From CAZKVU01 sp964556475 (lineage in GTDB: Bacteria; Patescibacteriota; Microgenomatia; UBA1406; HO2-37-13b): a stretch of DNA of 64,000 nt. Positions 44,767 through 53,259 of the stretch are shown piece after piece. The stretch covers positions 6,964-70,963 of the forward strand of contig CAZKVU010000004.1 in assembly GCA_964556475.1 (NCBI GenBank), read 5' to 3'. The notes beneath the pieces were generated by a model that searched no databases, was not told the DNA's origin, and worked only from the letters and a program-made list of their open reading frames with translations. How positions within the stretch are numbered: the stretch's first letter is position 1; each line of letters begins with the position of its first letter. Position numbers and translations under genes: made by a program.

Positions 44767-46395
44767 TTATTTTTGAGAATCGGTAAGTTTGAAAAGATAC
44801 AGTGCTGAGTCACATGTTTTTAGTGCTGGATCATTACCGAGTAGCTTGTCAAATGGAAGCAGTCTGGATTTCATACAAGGTTTTTCATATTTTTGTATAA
44901 GCTGAAGCGGCCATTCGGAAGGAAATTCATCTCGGTGTGAAAAAACAACATACACATCTTTTGTTTTAAGCAATTCCTGATTTGCATACAGTTCCTTTTC
45001 ATCCAGCGGCCAAAAGCTCGATAGTGCTATGGTGTCTGTTGGTAATAAAAATGTATCGAGCACATCGCCTGCCATACCGAATGTTCCTTCGGCTAAAATT
45101 GTTGCATTCGGTGACTTTTCGCGAACATATGACACAATTTCGCGGGCACCCCATCCGGCCGGCCATCCCTCTAAATACTGACCCCTATCGATTTCCGGGA
45201 AAGGAATGGATGCGGGCTTAAGTAAAATAGTGTAATTAAAATATGAAATGGAACATACGATAAGGGCGCTCACAATAATCAATGTTGATTTTTTTGTATA
45301 TTGTGCGATTGCATAGGCTGCTGGTATAAGCAAAAGTCCTCCAATCGATAAAACATACCGCGGAAAGAGTACTCGAGCAACTGTCGAAATCCCAAGATAT
45401 GCAACAGTGATCCAAATTAGTAAATAAATTGCGATCGTTTTATTCTTCCTATATAAGAGTATAAGCCCGATAATTGAAAGAATAGGAACAACATATGCCA
45501 TTTCAGAAAATATGTAATATGGGACATTGATAATATTGTGTGAAAGATAATTAAATGGGTCAGCTTTCAACTCGTCAAACGTCAAAATAAATGTTTTATT
45601 TTTTTCAGATACAAAATGAAAATACGCAGAAAGTCGCTGAACATTGTAAATGAGAAATGCAATCGCGACTGACACGCCGTATAAAATGGTGAAGTTTATC
45701 ATCTCTCTCCATTTATGTTGATCACCTATAATTTTCTTTTTTGCTGTTAGTAGAATTCGCATGATTCCTTCGTGATTTTCATATAAGAAGAAAATGCTCG
45801 AACAAAACATAAGCGCAACATAAAGGCGCATCGATGATTTTGCAAGCATACCAAACCCTGCAACAAAGCCCAGGATCAGTGCTACATCAAGCCTTCGAGT
45901 CCGTGCTAAAACGATTGATAAAAAGAATAACCATATGGTAAATCCATTAACCGCCGAATCAACCAGGGCCATACGATCAAAAAACAGGAAATATGGTACG
46001 AAAATATAGAGCAAAGCAGCAATATAAGCTGTTCTTTTATTAAATAAATAAGTACAGAGACCAACCAGTCCTGAGAGTGCGAAAAAGCCTGTTGCAACTG
46101 AAAAAAGTCTACCGGCGAGGAGTGCATTGGAAGCAAATAACTTTAGGAATGGAATTGTTCCCCATGTTTGCAATGGTTGACGACCGTCTGTAAGAGAAAT
46201 AAATCTCCAGTTTGCATCTCTCCATGCTACTTTAGCCCAATGAACATATATTCCTTCATCAGAAAAAATGGGAAATTTATCAATATTAAATAGTCGAGTA
46301 GCAAAAAATAGTCCGACTAATCCGAGTAGTATTAAAAAATCGGTACGGGTAAGGAGTTTCTTAATTGCTGATATATAGTCGAAAACATTAAACAT
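44767..46395 (-). CDS. GT-C (ArnT/PMT-like) membrane glycosyltransferase
   Basis: A membrane protein of 542 aa with about 12 helices. The first outer loop has FPIFSDEGIYVHWAKVAW near 42-59 (D-E catalytic pair) and TDGRQPLQTWGTI near 70-82 in the place of the K-P motif, as in PMT_2 enzymes. The C-terminal outer domain (from about 410) includes REKSPNATILAEG. ATG 46395 lies 2 nt after the upstream stop. The sugar is probably taken from polyprenyl phosphate. Confidence 0.8.
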   Translation of the reverse strand: MFNVFDYISAIKKLLTRTDFLILLGLVGLFFATRLFNIDKFPIFSDEGIYVHWAKVAWRDANWRFISLTDGRQPLQTWGTIPFLKLFASNALLAGRLFSVATGFFALSGLVGLCTYLFNKRTAYIAALLYIFVPYFLFFDRMALVDSAVNGFTIWLFFLSIVLARTRRLDVALILGFVAGFGMLAKSSMRLYVALMFCSSIFFLYENHEGIMRILLTAKKKIIGDQHKWREMINFTILYGVSVAIAFLIYNVQRLSAYFHFVSEKNKTFILTFDELKADPFNYLSHNIINVPYYIFSEMAYVVPILSIIGLILLYRKNKTIAIYLLIWITVAYLGISTVARVLFPRYVLSIGGLLLIPAAYAIAQYTKKSTLIIVSALIVCSISYFNYTILLKPASIPFPEIDRGQYLEGWPAGWGAREIVSYVREKSPNATILAEGTFGMAGDVLDTFLLPTDTIALSSFWPLDEKELYANQELLKTKDVYVVFSHRDEFPSEWPLQLIQKYEKPCMKSRLLPFDKLLGNDPALKTCDSALYLFKLTDSQK

Positions 46396-46397
46396 AC

Positions 46398-47975
46398 TTA
46401 TTTCTTGGAATATACTTCCCACTCACCAAAATAACACTCTGTAACTTTATTATACCCTTTCAAAATATCTGCAGCTTCTTGTAATTCAAGCTTTGTCAGA
46501 TCATCCTTAGATACAATAACTAAATTATCCTCCTGAAGATGCTTATTGAAGTCTTCAATTTTGTAATAAAAATGAATTTTTTTGTCAGAGTAATACACGA
46601 ACGATGTTGAACCTCCATGAATAAATGAAGATTTTGCATCAAGATGGGCTGCTTCAAGTACATTCTGTGTTTGTCTTTCTTGTGCATCAACTAATTGCGT
46701 TACTGAACTCGCTGATAATGAATGTATACACTTACCCAACTTAATTCTGTCGTTCATATTGTTAGATGTTATTTTCAAAGCATATGTTTGTGGAATAAAT
46801 CTATATAAAAATATTCCGACAATCATAACGACCAATATCTTTCTAATAAGCGGATTCTTCAATTTAATATATGCATAGGGTACAACCAGTGAAAAAAGTG
46901 GAATTATGGTTGTGAAATACCATGAAATTTTACTTTTAGATACCATGAGCAGCGTAAAAAAAGGGATTGCAGAGAACAATATGAGGTAATTCATCCAGGA
47001 ATCACTGTGATAAACTTTCATTAATCTGCTCCACAATGGTTTGATATGTAATCTATTCTTTTTAAAATCAAAAATATCATTCAGAATAAGTACGAAACCG
47101 AGAGCAATAACAATACTTAACACATTAAAATTCAACAATGCAGTTAGTGGGTAGAAAATTTTTTCTCCGAATTCATACTCTTTTCCAAAAAGCATCAATT
47201 TTGAAAATCCAAAATGCAGCTCAATTGGAACCATCACTCTTTTAATCACCTGATCGTACACATGGGCGTTAATAAATTCTTGTCCGAACCGAGCAAAACT
47301 GTAAATATGCCACGCTAATGGGAGCAAAAGGAGCGCTGCTGCTCTTACAATACTTTGCCTGGTTAAACGAATTTTTTTTGTATTAAGGATTTCAAAACCG
47401 AGAGGATACAAGCCTACAAGCGATTTTGAGTACGTACCAAAACAAATGAAAAACAACTTCCACCAAAATCTATCGTATGTTAAGAAGTAACCAAGCCACC
47501 CGACACTTAAGATTGTGTCTGTATTAATCTGGGTTGATCTTTCAAGAAAAAGTGGTGTTGAAGCAGTTATCAATACGGGAATAAGGTAAATAAATTCTCG
47601 ATGTATATGAGTCAATCCATCAAGTGACTCCTGAAAAAAATGACGCATAAGCTTCCTGCTCAGTAAATAGGTAAATCCGAGCATTATTGCAGCGTACCCA
47701 ACCATCCATAATCGACCATAAAATTCATGATCCCTATCATTCGTCACGGCAAAGATTGCAGCTAACTGATAATGAGATAGTGCTGGTTTATCAAGCCATA
47801 TATCCCCGTTAAAACGAGCCTGGAAACTTTTGTAATGAATCAATTCCTGGGCAACCTCAGCATAAAACCCTTCATCCCAATCATAAAATGCAACATGACG
47901 CATTTGATAAGCTCTGAAAACAAGACCGAAAATAATAAAAATAAGAATAGCGACCTGAAATAGATTCTTACGCAT
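46398..47975 (-). CDS. GT-C (ArnT-like) membrane glycosyltransferase
   Basis: A membrane protein of about 525 aa with about 11 helices. The loop AFYDWDEGFYAEVAQELIHYKS near residue 30 and GDIWLDKPALSHY near 61 are a clear ArnT/PMT_2 D-E...K-P signature. The outer C-terminus includes a beta-rich domain. Start ATG 47975 overlaps the upstream GT2 by 8 nt; ATG 47984 is equally possible. The ALG5-like gene ahead of it could supply the polyprenyl-phosphate sugar it uses. Confidence 0.82.
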   Translation of the reverse strand: MRKNLFQVAILIFIIFGLVFRAYQMRHVAFYDWDEGFYAEVAQELIHYKSFQARFNGDIWLDKPALSHYQLAAIFAVTNDRDHEFYGRLWMVGYAAIMLGFTYLLSRKLMRHFFQESLDGLTHIHREFIYLIPVLITASTPLFLERSTQINTDTILSVGWLGYFLTYDRFWWKLFFICFGTYSKSLVGLYPLGFEILNTKKIRLTRQSIVRAAALLLLPLAWHIYSFARFGQEFINAHVYDQVIKRVMVPIELHFGFSKLMLFGKEYEFGEKIFYPLTALLNFNVLSIVIALGFVLILNDIFDFKKNRLHIKPLWSRLMKVYHSDSWMNYLILFSAIPFFTLLMVSKSKISWYFTTIIPLFSLVVPYAYIKLKNPLIRKILVVMIVGIFLYRFIPQTYALKITSNNMNDRIKLGKCIHSLSASSVTQLVDAQERQTQNVLEAAHLDAKSSFIHGGSTSFVYYSDKKIHFYYKIEDFNKHLQEDNLVIVSKDDLTKLELQEAADILKGYNKVTECYFGEWEVYSKK

Positions 47976-48714
47976 ATTTGCCATGAATATCGTTGAGTTT
48001 AATCTGGACAATATCTCTAACCGTTTCAATTGAATCTTTTACAAAAGATACATTTTTTGTTTCTGCATGACGCCAGGCAACATGAACTTCAACGATCTTG
48101 TATCCCAGTTTCTGTGCTACAAAGAGAAATTCAAGATCAAAACCTGCTGATACTGATGATCCGCTTGCAATCTTATCTTCTGTAAATACTTGGAGCTTGG
48201 AAATAATCTTTTGAGCCACATCAGTCTTAAAACCCTTGAATCCGCATTGTGTGTCAACAATACCATTAAGCCCAATGAAGAAATCCCGCACGAGAACAAG
48301 CCCAAGTGATTGCATGCGTCGAGATATTGGTGCGCCAGAACGTTCTTTCTCCCGTGACCCTATAACTACTTTTTCACCTGTTTCAAACTCGCGAATTATT
48401 TTAAGAGATTCTTCTATTGGTGTAGCTAAATCAATATCGGAAAAAATAACATATTCCCCTTTCGCCCGTTTAATTCCCTCAATAACAGCCAGTGCTTTCC
48501 CTTGATGTTTTTTCTCAATTAGTCTAAAAAATGAAAATTTATGGAGATACACGTCTCGAATTGTTTGTGCGGATTTATCTGTGGATCCATCATCAATAAT
48601 TAAAACCTCAATGAATTTCTTATTTTCAAGAATAAAATTGCCTATTCTATCGAGCACACCCTTTTGAATATTAATCTCTTCGTTGTAGCAAGGAATGATC
48701 AGTGAAATTGTCAT
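47968..48714 (-). CDS. ALG5-like polyprenyl-phosphate glucosyltransferase (GT2)
   Basis: A glycosyltransferase of 248 aa. LIIPCYNEEINI, IIDDGSTDKSAQ, GKALAVIEGIKRAKGEYVIF (roughly 73-92), SDIDLATPIEE and the GSREKERSGAPISRR block, with DTQCGFKGF, match dolichyl-phosphate beta-glucosyltransferase ALG5 more than mannose synthases. It would make polyprenyl-phosphate-glucose. It overlaps the GT-C gene downstream, so the donor maker and a likely user are coupled. Confidence 0.85.
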   Translation of the reverse strand: MTISLIIPCYNEEINIQKGVLDRIGNFILENKKFIEVLIIDDGSTDKSAQTIRDVYLHKFSFFRLIEKKHQGKALAVIEGIKRAKGEYVIFSDIDLATPIEESLKIIREFETGEKVVIGSREKERSGAPISRRMQSLGLVLVRDFFIGLNGIVDTQCGFKGFKTDVAQKIISKLQVFTEDKIASGSSVSAGFDLEFLFVAQKLGYKIVEVHVAWRHAETKNVSFVKDSIETVRDIVQIKLNDIHGKYA

Positions 48715-48718
48715 GAAT

Positions 48719-50203
48719 TTAGTTCGTTAATTTATATATTGTAACACCCTCAACTTCCCACTGGCCTACGATTTTATGAGGATTAAAGAACGTTATACTC
48801 CATTGAGGAGCTTTTAATGGCTCGCACGTGCGTTCACACACCGCAAACATTTCAGTTCCCTTCTCTAAGCTATCTTTTGCAAGCGGACGCTTACCCCATA
48901 GCTCCAGGAAATAACGATAAGTATTGTCGTCATAATAATCTGGGATACCTGAAACCTGATATAAATCTGATGTGACATGATCATAAATTGCTTTGGAAAT
49001 ATGTTCGGCATGATTAATTTGATAATTAGGTGTGCCATACAAAAAATAATACATATGAGATTGAAGCAACATGAAAACAGCAAGGACAACTGGAATGATA
49101 ATTTTCAATTTCTTAGACCAGAAGAATTCGTAAAGCACATATGCGACGATCACAAAGTAATAAGGATATAACGCGCCAAAATAATGTGATAATTTTTGAC
49201 CAGTAAAATGATGCGTCATAAAGAAACCGACAATAAATGTTAGTGATAAAAATGCGATTTTCTTATTTTTTTTGAACGAATAAACACAAAGTGCACATAG
49301 TGCTAAGAAAGTAATAAATGCGACACTTTCATTAATTTTCAAGGTGACGAGATAACTCTGAAATTGAGCAAATGAAAGCATAAGCCCCTTCATGTCAAAC
49401 CATGATATGCCACTGCCATCGCTGTTAAATACAACCCTCGTGAAACTGTGGTAATTTATGAGTCCATGACGAATGTCAAAAATAATAAGAGGTGCTGAGA
49501 TTGTAATAAACCCAACACAGAGAATCATCAAATTTAGAATACGCTTGAGTGGTTTTTTTGTCTGAAAAATTGACAGAACACCGGCGAGTGCAAGTGGTGC
49601 ACACAATGCGAGCGTTATGTAATGTAATTGCATGCACATTGATAAGAAGGCTCCGCTTGCAAAAAAAAGTAGTTTTTTGTTTGTTTTCAGCGCTTTTATG
49701 AAAAAATAAAAGGTAAAGAATGAAAAGTACGGTAGCAAGTTTGGATTCCAGGAAAAGCGAGCTGCCTCAACAATAACATGAGTAAACAAGAAAAAGATAG
49801 ATACAAAAAGCGCGATCTGTTTATTAAACAAATCTCTCGCCATAAAATAAATTGCGATGATAGAAATGAGCGACAGGATTGCCACTCCTACAGCTGGACC
49901 GATTGGATTAAAATTAAAAAGTAATAGCCAGGGAGCAATAAGATAATAATAAAACGGACCCAAAAATACTCCTCCAACAGATGAGGTTGCACCTACGGCT
50001 GGCAGGTGTTCAAGTGTTACGATCCTTTTTAGAATGATAACATCCCGACCCTGATCGCCTAGAAAGGTGACGAAGCCAGGAAAATTAACCAGTCGAATAA
50101 ATGCGCCAATGACCCACAAAAAAAGAAATGCCCTCAAATAAGGATCTTTAAGTTCGTGCTTTACTATTTTGTTAACTCTCTGTGCTATACTTTTCATGAG
50201 CAT
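48719..50203 (-). CDS. GT-C membrane glycosyltransferase
   Basis: A membrane protein of 494 aa with about 11 helices and a C-terminal outer domain (from about 395). The first outer loop FLGDQGRDVIILKRIVTLEHLP (about 46-67) and TSSVGGVFLGPFYYYLIAPWL follow the PMT_2 plan, with D-Q in place of D-E. Two ATGs (50203 and 50197) are possible. It is the first gene of the 50203-to-41660 unit of eight genes with very short or negative spacing. The start is 6 bp from the divergent gene's start. Confidence 0.78.
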   Translation of the reverse strand: MLMKSIAQRVNKIVKHELKDPYLRAFLFLWVIGAFIRLVNFPGFVTFLGDQGRDVIILKRIVTLEHLPAVGATSSVGGVFLGPFYYYLIAPWLLLFNFNPIGPAVGVAILSLISIIAIYFMARDLFNKQIALFVSIFFLFTHVIVEAARFSWNPNLLPYFSFFTFYFFIKALKTNKKLLFFASGAFLSMCMQLHYITLALCAPLALAGVLSIFQTKKPLKRILNLMILCVGFITISAPLIIFDIRHGLINYHSFTRVVFNSDGSGISWFDMKGLMLSFAQFQSYLVTLKINESVAFITFLALCALCVYSFKKNKKIAFLSLTFIVGFFMTHHFTGQKLSHYFGALYPYYFVIVAYVLYEFFWSKKLKIIIPVVLAVFMLLQSHMYYFLYGTPNYQINHAEHISKAIYDHVTSDLYQVSGIPDYYDDNTYRYFLELWGKRPLAKDSLEKGTEMFAVCERTCEPLKAPQWSITFFNPHKIVGQWEVEGVTIYKLTN

Positions 50204-50209
50204 CCACGT

Positions 50210-51436
50210 ATGAAACTATTATACAGAAAGTATAAAGAGCATGTTTTTATCACTGTGATTTGTATTGTTTCCACGGTCATTTTATGGCTTCCTTTCCTGC
50301 TCAGATCTGATTCAATTAACGGTATCGAAACTACTGGAATAACGTTTGACGAGGTAAGAAAAAACTGGGATGGACCACTGTATATAATTCCGGCAAAAAC
50401 GTTGTATGACAAAAGCCATGAACTTGCACAGGCGAGCCCTCTCGGATTATCTCCCGTGTATTTTTCAGCTCATTTTCCTTTATATCCATTAACTATTCGG
50501 GCCCTTGCTCCGTTAGTTGGATACACCAATGCAATGCTATTCTCAACGATCATAGCCGCAGTCATCTTGTTTAATTTCTTTTATTATGTAGTAAAAAAAT
50601 TAAGCCTGAGCAATAATCCGCTCATACTCACCCTTGTTTTTATGATTTTTACCCCCAGACTCCTTGTTGCTCGATCAGTAGGATCGCCAGAACCACTCTT
50701 TTTACTTTTAATCCTTGCATCGCTATTCTTTTTTGCAAAGAAAAAATATGCTCTATCAGCTATAGCAGGATCCTTAAGCATTCTGACCAAATCACCTGGC
50801 GGTTTACTATTCTTCGCGTATGCTCTTTATGCCATGTTTGAGTATAAACGCACTCGAAAATTCGAGTCACAATGGTTATGGTTTTTACTTATTCCGTTAA
50901 CTTTTGTAGGGCTTTGCTTTTTTTATCAACAGCAAATTGGAGATTTCTGGGCATATTTTCATTCTGGTGATAATATTCATCTACTTTTCCCTCCGTATCA
51001 AGCATTTAATTATCAAGCGTTGTGGGTTGGGACTGGCTGGCTTGAGGATGTAGTATTTATCTATCTCTTTTATGGTCTAACCGTAATGCAACTTGTGCCG
51101 GCAGGAGATTCATTCCACACCTTTGATAGATTGGTGCAATTTTTCAAATTCGAAATAAGTAAAGTTGTTTTTGGTGAGGAACATCAACGAATAAAATTGG
51201 CTTTTTTCTATTTTGCTACAATCTTTTTTATTGCAATAATTTCGGTACAGCATCGCGATATAGCGCGCTATTCACTTCCTCTTCTGCCGATCGCGCTTAT
51301 TACATTTGAAAAATTCTTCACATCAAGAAAATTCTTGATCGTTCTTATCTTTGTACTCCCTGCAGTTTATGCCTTTGCGTGGAATTTTATGCTGACGAAC
51401 GCTGCTCCAATAACCGAATGGTCAATATTTATGTAG
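50210..51436 (+). CDS. PIG-V/PIG-M-like GT-C mannosyltransferase family protein
   Basis: A membrane protein of 408 aa with about nine helices. KNWDGPLYIIPAKTLYD near 49-65 and SAHFPLYPLTIRALAPLVG near 84-102 match the W-D...Y and F-P-L-Y-P pattern of PIG-V-like mannosyltransferases, including bacterial relatives. ATG 50210 is preferred over 50156 because the longer frame overlaps the divergent gene by 48 bases. A TATACT at 50186-50191 lies 18 nt upstream. It ends nine bases before tRNA-Cys on the other strand. Confidence 0.75.
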   Translation: MKLLYRKYKEHVFITVICIVSTVILWLPFLLRSDSINGIETTGITFDEVRKNWDGPLYIIPAKTLYDKSHELAQASPLGLSPVYFSAHFPLYPLTIRALAPLVGYTNAMLFSTIIAAVILFNFFYYVVKKLSLSNNPLILTLVFMIFTPRLLVARSVGSPEPLFLLLILASLFFFAKKKYALSAIAGSLSILTKSPGGLLFFAYALYAMFEYKRTRKFESQWLWFLLIPLTFVGLCFFYQQQIGDFWAYFHSGDNIHLLFPPYQAFNYQALWVGTGWLEDVVFIYLFYGLTVMQLVPAGDSFHTFDRLVQFFKFEISKVVFGEEHQRIKLAFFYFATIFFIAIISVQHRDIARYSLPLLPIALITFEKFFTSRKFLIVLIFVLPAVYAFAWNFMLTNAAPITEWSIFM

Positions 51437-51445
51437 ATCGATATG

Positions 51446-51517
51446 AGGTGCGGGCGGGAATCGAACCCGCGCATGTCGGTTTTGCAGACCGAAGCGTTTC
51501 CACTTCGCCACCGCACC
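51446..51517 (-). tRNA. tRNA-Cys (anticodon GCA)
   Basis: The minus strand folds as a 72-nt cloverleaf: acceptor GGTGCGG/CCGCACC, anticodon loop with TGCA read as GCA, T-loop TTCGATT, and discriminator U73, which is the Cys identity base. No CCA is encoded. A TATAAT ends 9 nt before the 5' end, so the primary transcript would have a leader of only about 2-3 nt. Confidence 0.95.
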
Positions 51518-51561
51518 AGATTCCTCATTATACCAATTTATAATGCTATTTTAGGCTTGTT

Positions 51562-51576
51562 CAGGTATAATACCTG
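51562..51576. promoter_or_regulatory. Palindromic -10 region of the exporter operon
   Basis: CAGGTAT-A-ATACCTG, perfect 7-bp arms around one base. It contains a TATAAT at 51566-51571, and the ATG follows the -10 by 8 nt. The inverted repeat covers the -10 box completely, the usual place for a repressor operator. The -35 is weak. It could also be a chance palindrome formed by TATAAT and its flanks. Confidence 0.5.
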
Positions 51577-51579
51577 ATT

Positions 51580-52596
51580 ATGTTTAAGGCCACAATAGAC
51601 AAAATAATGAAACATAAAAAAATCGTTGCTGGTGTTATTGTCATAATTCTTATCATATTCTTCCTCAATAATCGTAAAAAATCCGATGCCTTAAAAGATG
51701 TCCAATCATTTTCTGTTAAAAAATCCAATATTCAAGAAGAACTCGTCTTATCTGGAGAAATAAAAGCGTCAGATTATGCTAAATTACCATTTCAAACTGG
51801 TGGAAGGCTTACATACGTTGGAGTACAAGAAGGTGATTTTGTTAAGAAAGGAAAACTTATAGCTTCTCTTGACCAAAGACAATTGCAAAAGCAGCTCAAA
51901 AAAGATCTTAACGATTATCTCACAACACGATGGACATTTGACCAAACAAAGTCTGATAATAAAGATGTTGTAAAAAGCGAAGCAGTGCAGCGAGTTCTTG
52001 ATAAATCTCAATTTACACTGGACAATAGCGTGCTTGATGTGGAAATACAAAATGTCGCACTTGAATTCGCCAATTTATACTCACCAATTAATGGAGTTGT
52101 AACGAATACAAATGACCTTCACCCAGGGATGAATATTAGTGCAGCTGCTTACTTTGAAGTTGTGAATCCTGATACGCTTTACTTTGAAGTTACTGCAGAT
52201 CAAACAGAATTAACTCAAATTAAAGAAGGCCAACAAGGCACACTTATACTCGATGCCTACCCTAATGAAAAAATCAGTGGAACAATTTCCCAAATTTCTT
52301 TTTCACCAAAGGAGGATGAGTCAGGTACGGTGTATAAAGTTAGATTTACCATCACAGGACCGAATGACAATCTTAAATACCGCCTTGGAATGACTGGAGA
52401 CGTCACCTTTATCACCAAAGCAAAAAAGAATGTCATGTATGTACCATTCAATTATCTTCATGAAGACGGCAATGGTAATTATGTCTATACAGATAAGGAA
52501 AAGAAAATGAAGAAAAAAGTCAAAACCGGCATCGAGTCAGATACAAAAGTTGAAATTACTTCTGGTCTGAAGGAGGGTGATGTGATCTATGATTAA
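51580..52596 (+). CDS. MacA/YknX-like efflux adaptor (HlyD family)
   Basis: A protein of 338 aa with an N-terminal anchor helix (about 13-29), a split lipoyl/biotinyl domain (GRLTYVGVQEGDFVKKGKLIASLD at about 75-98, and LYSPINGVVTNTNDLHPGMNI), a very short helical hairpin, a beta-barrel and a membrane-proximal domain. Such adaptors link an ABC transporter to the envelope; in single-membrane bacteria the matching set is YknXYZ. The 3' end overlaps the ATPase gene by 8 nt. Confidence 0.85.
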   Translation: MFKATIDKIMKHKKIVAGVIVIILIIFFLNNRKKSDALKDVQSFSVKKSNIQEELVLSGEIKASDYAKLPFQTGGRLTYVGVQEGDFVKKGKLIASLDQRQLQKQLKKDLNDYLTTRWTFDQTKSDNKDVVKSEAVQRVLDKSQFTLDNSVLDVEIQNVALEFANLYSPINGVVTNTNDLHPGMNISAAAYFEVVNPDTLYFEVTADQTELTQIKEGQQGTLILDAYPNEKISGTISQISFSPKEDESGTVYKVRFTITGPNDNLKYRLGMTGDVTFITKAKKNVMYVPFNYLHEDGNGNYVYTDKEKKMKKKVKTGIESDTKVEITSGLKEGDVIYD

Positions 52597-53254
52597 ACTT
52601 CAGAATATCTATAAAAAATTCTCTCTTGGTGATGAGGAACTTACTATTCTTACAAACATCAATCTTGAAATAAAAGATCAGGAATACATCTCAATTCTTG
52701 GACAATCCGGATCGGGAAAATCAACCCTTATGTATCTCATTGGGCTCCTTGATAAGCCTACTGAGGGAAAAATTCTGATTGATAATGTGGATACAGGCAA
52801 ATTATCTGATGATGAAGTATCAAAATTACGCAGTCAGTCGATCGGTTTCGTTTTTCAGCAATTTAATTTGATAAATAAACTGACTGTTGCTGAAAATATT
52901 CTATTACCTACAATTTACCATCGGGGTATCCTGCCATTTGATCCTAAAGAAAAAGCACAAGAACTTATGGAGCGGTTTAATATCGCACATCGATCACAGT
53001 CATATCCAAATAAAATATCGGGCGGTGAACAACAGCGTGTTGCAATAGCCAGAGCGCTCGTCCTTGATCCTCGTATTATTCTAGCAGATGAACCAACAGG
53101 TAATTTAGATTCCAAAACCGGTGAAATTATTCTTGATTTAATTGAGAATCTTAATAAAAAAGATAAAAAAACGATTATTGTTGTTACGCATGACAAAAAT
53201 GTTGCCGAGAGAACAAAACGCCAAATAGTTATGAAAGATGGCGAAATTCAATAA
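52589..53254 (+). CDS. ABC transporter ATP-binding protein (MacB/LolD-like)
   Basis: An ATPase of 221 aa. Walker A GQSGSGKST at 38-46, Q-loop VFQQFNLI, signature SGGEQQRVAIARA near 142-154, Walker B IILADEPTGNLDS near 162-174, and an H-loop (THDK). It belongs to the LolD/MacB ATPase branch that works with FtsX-type permeases. An internal AAGGAGG lies about 12 nt before the ATG, one of the very few Shine-Dalgarno-like runs in the window, and the start overlaps the adaptor gene. Confidence 0.93.
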   Translation: MIKLQNIYKKFSLGDEELTILTNINLEIKDQEYISILGQSGSGKSTLMYLIGLLDKPTEGKILIDNVDTGKLSDDEVSKLRSQSIGFVFQQFNLINKLTVAENILLPTIYHRGILPFDPKEKAQELMERFNIAHRSQSYPNKISGGEQQRVAIARALVLDPRIILADEPTGNLDSKTGEIILDLIENLNKKDKKTIIVVTHDKNVAERTKRQIVMKDGEIQ

Positions 53255-53259
53255 TAACC

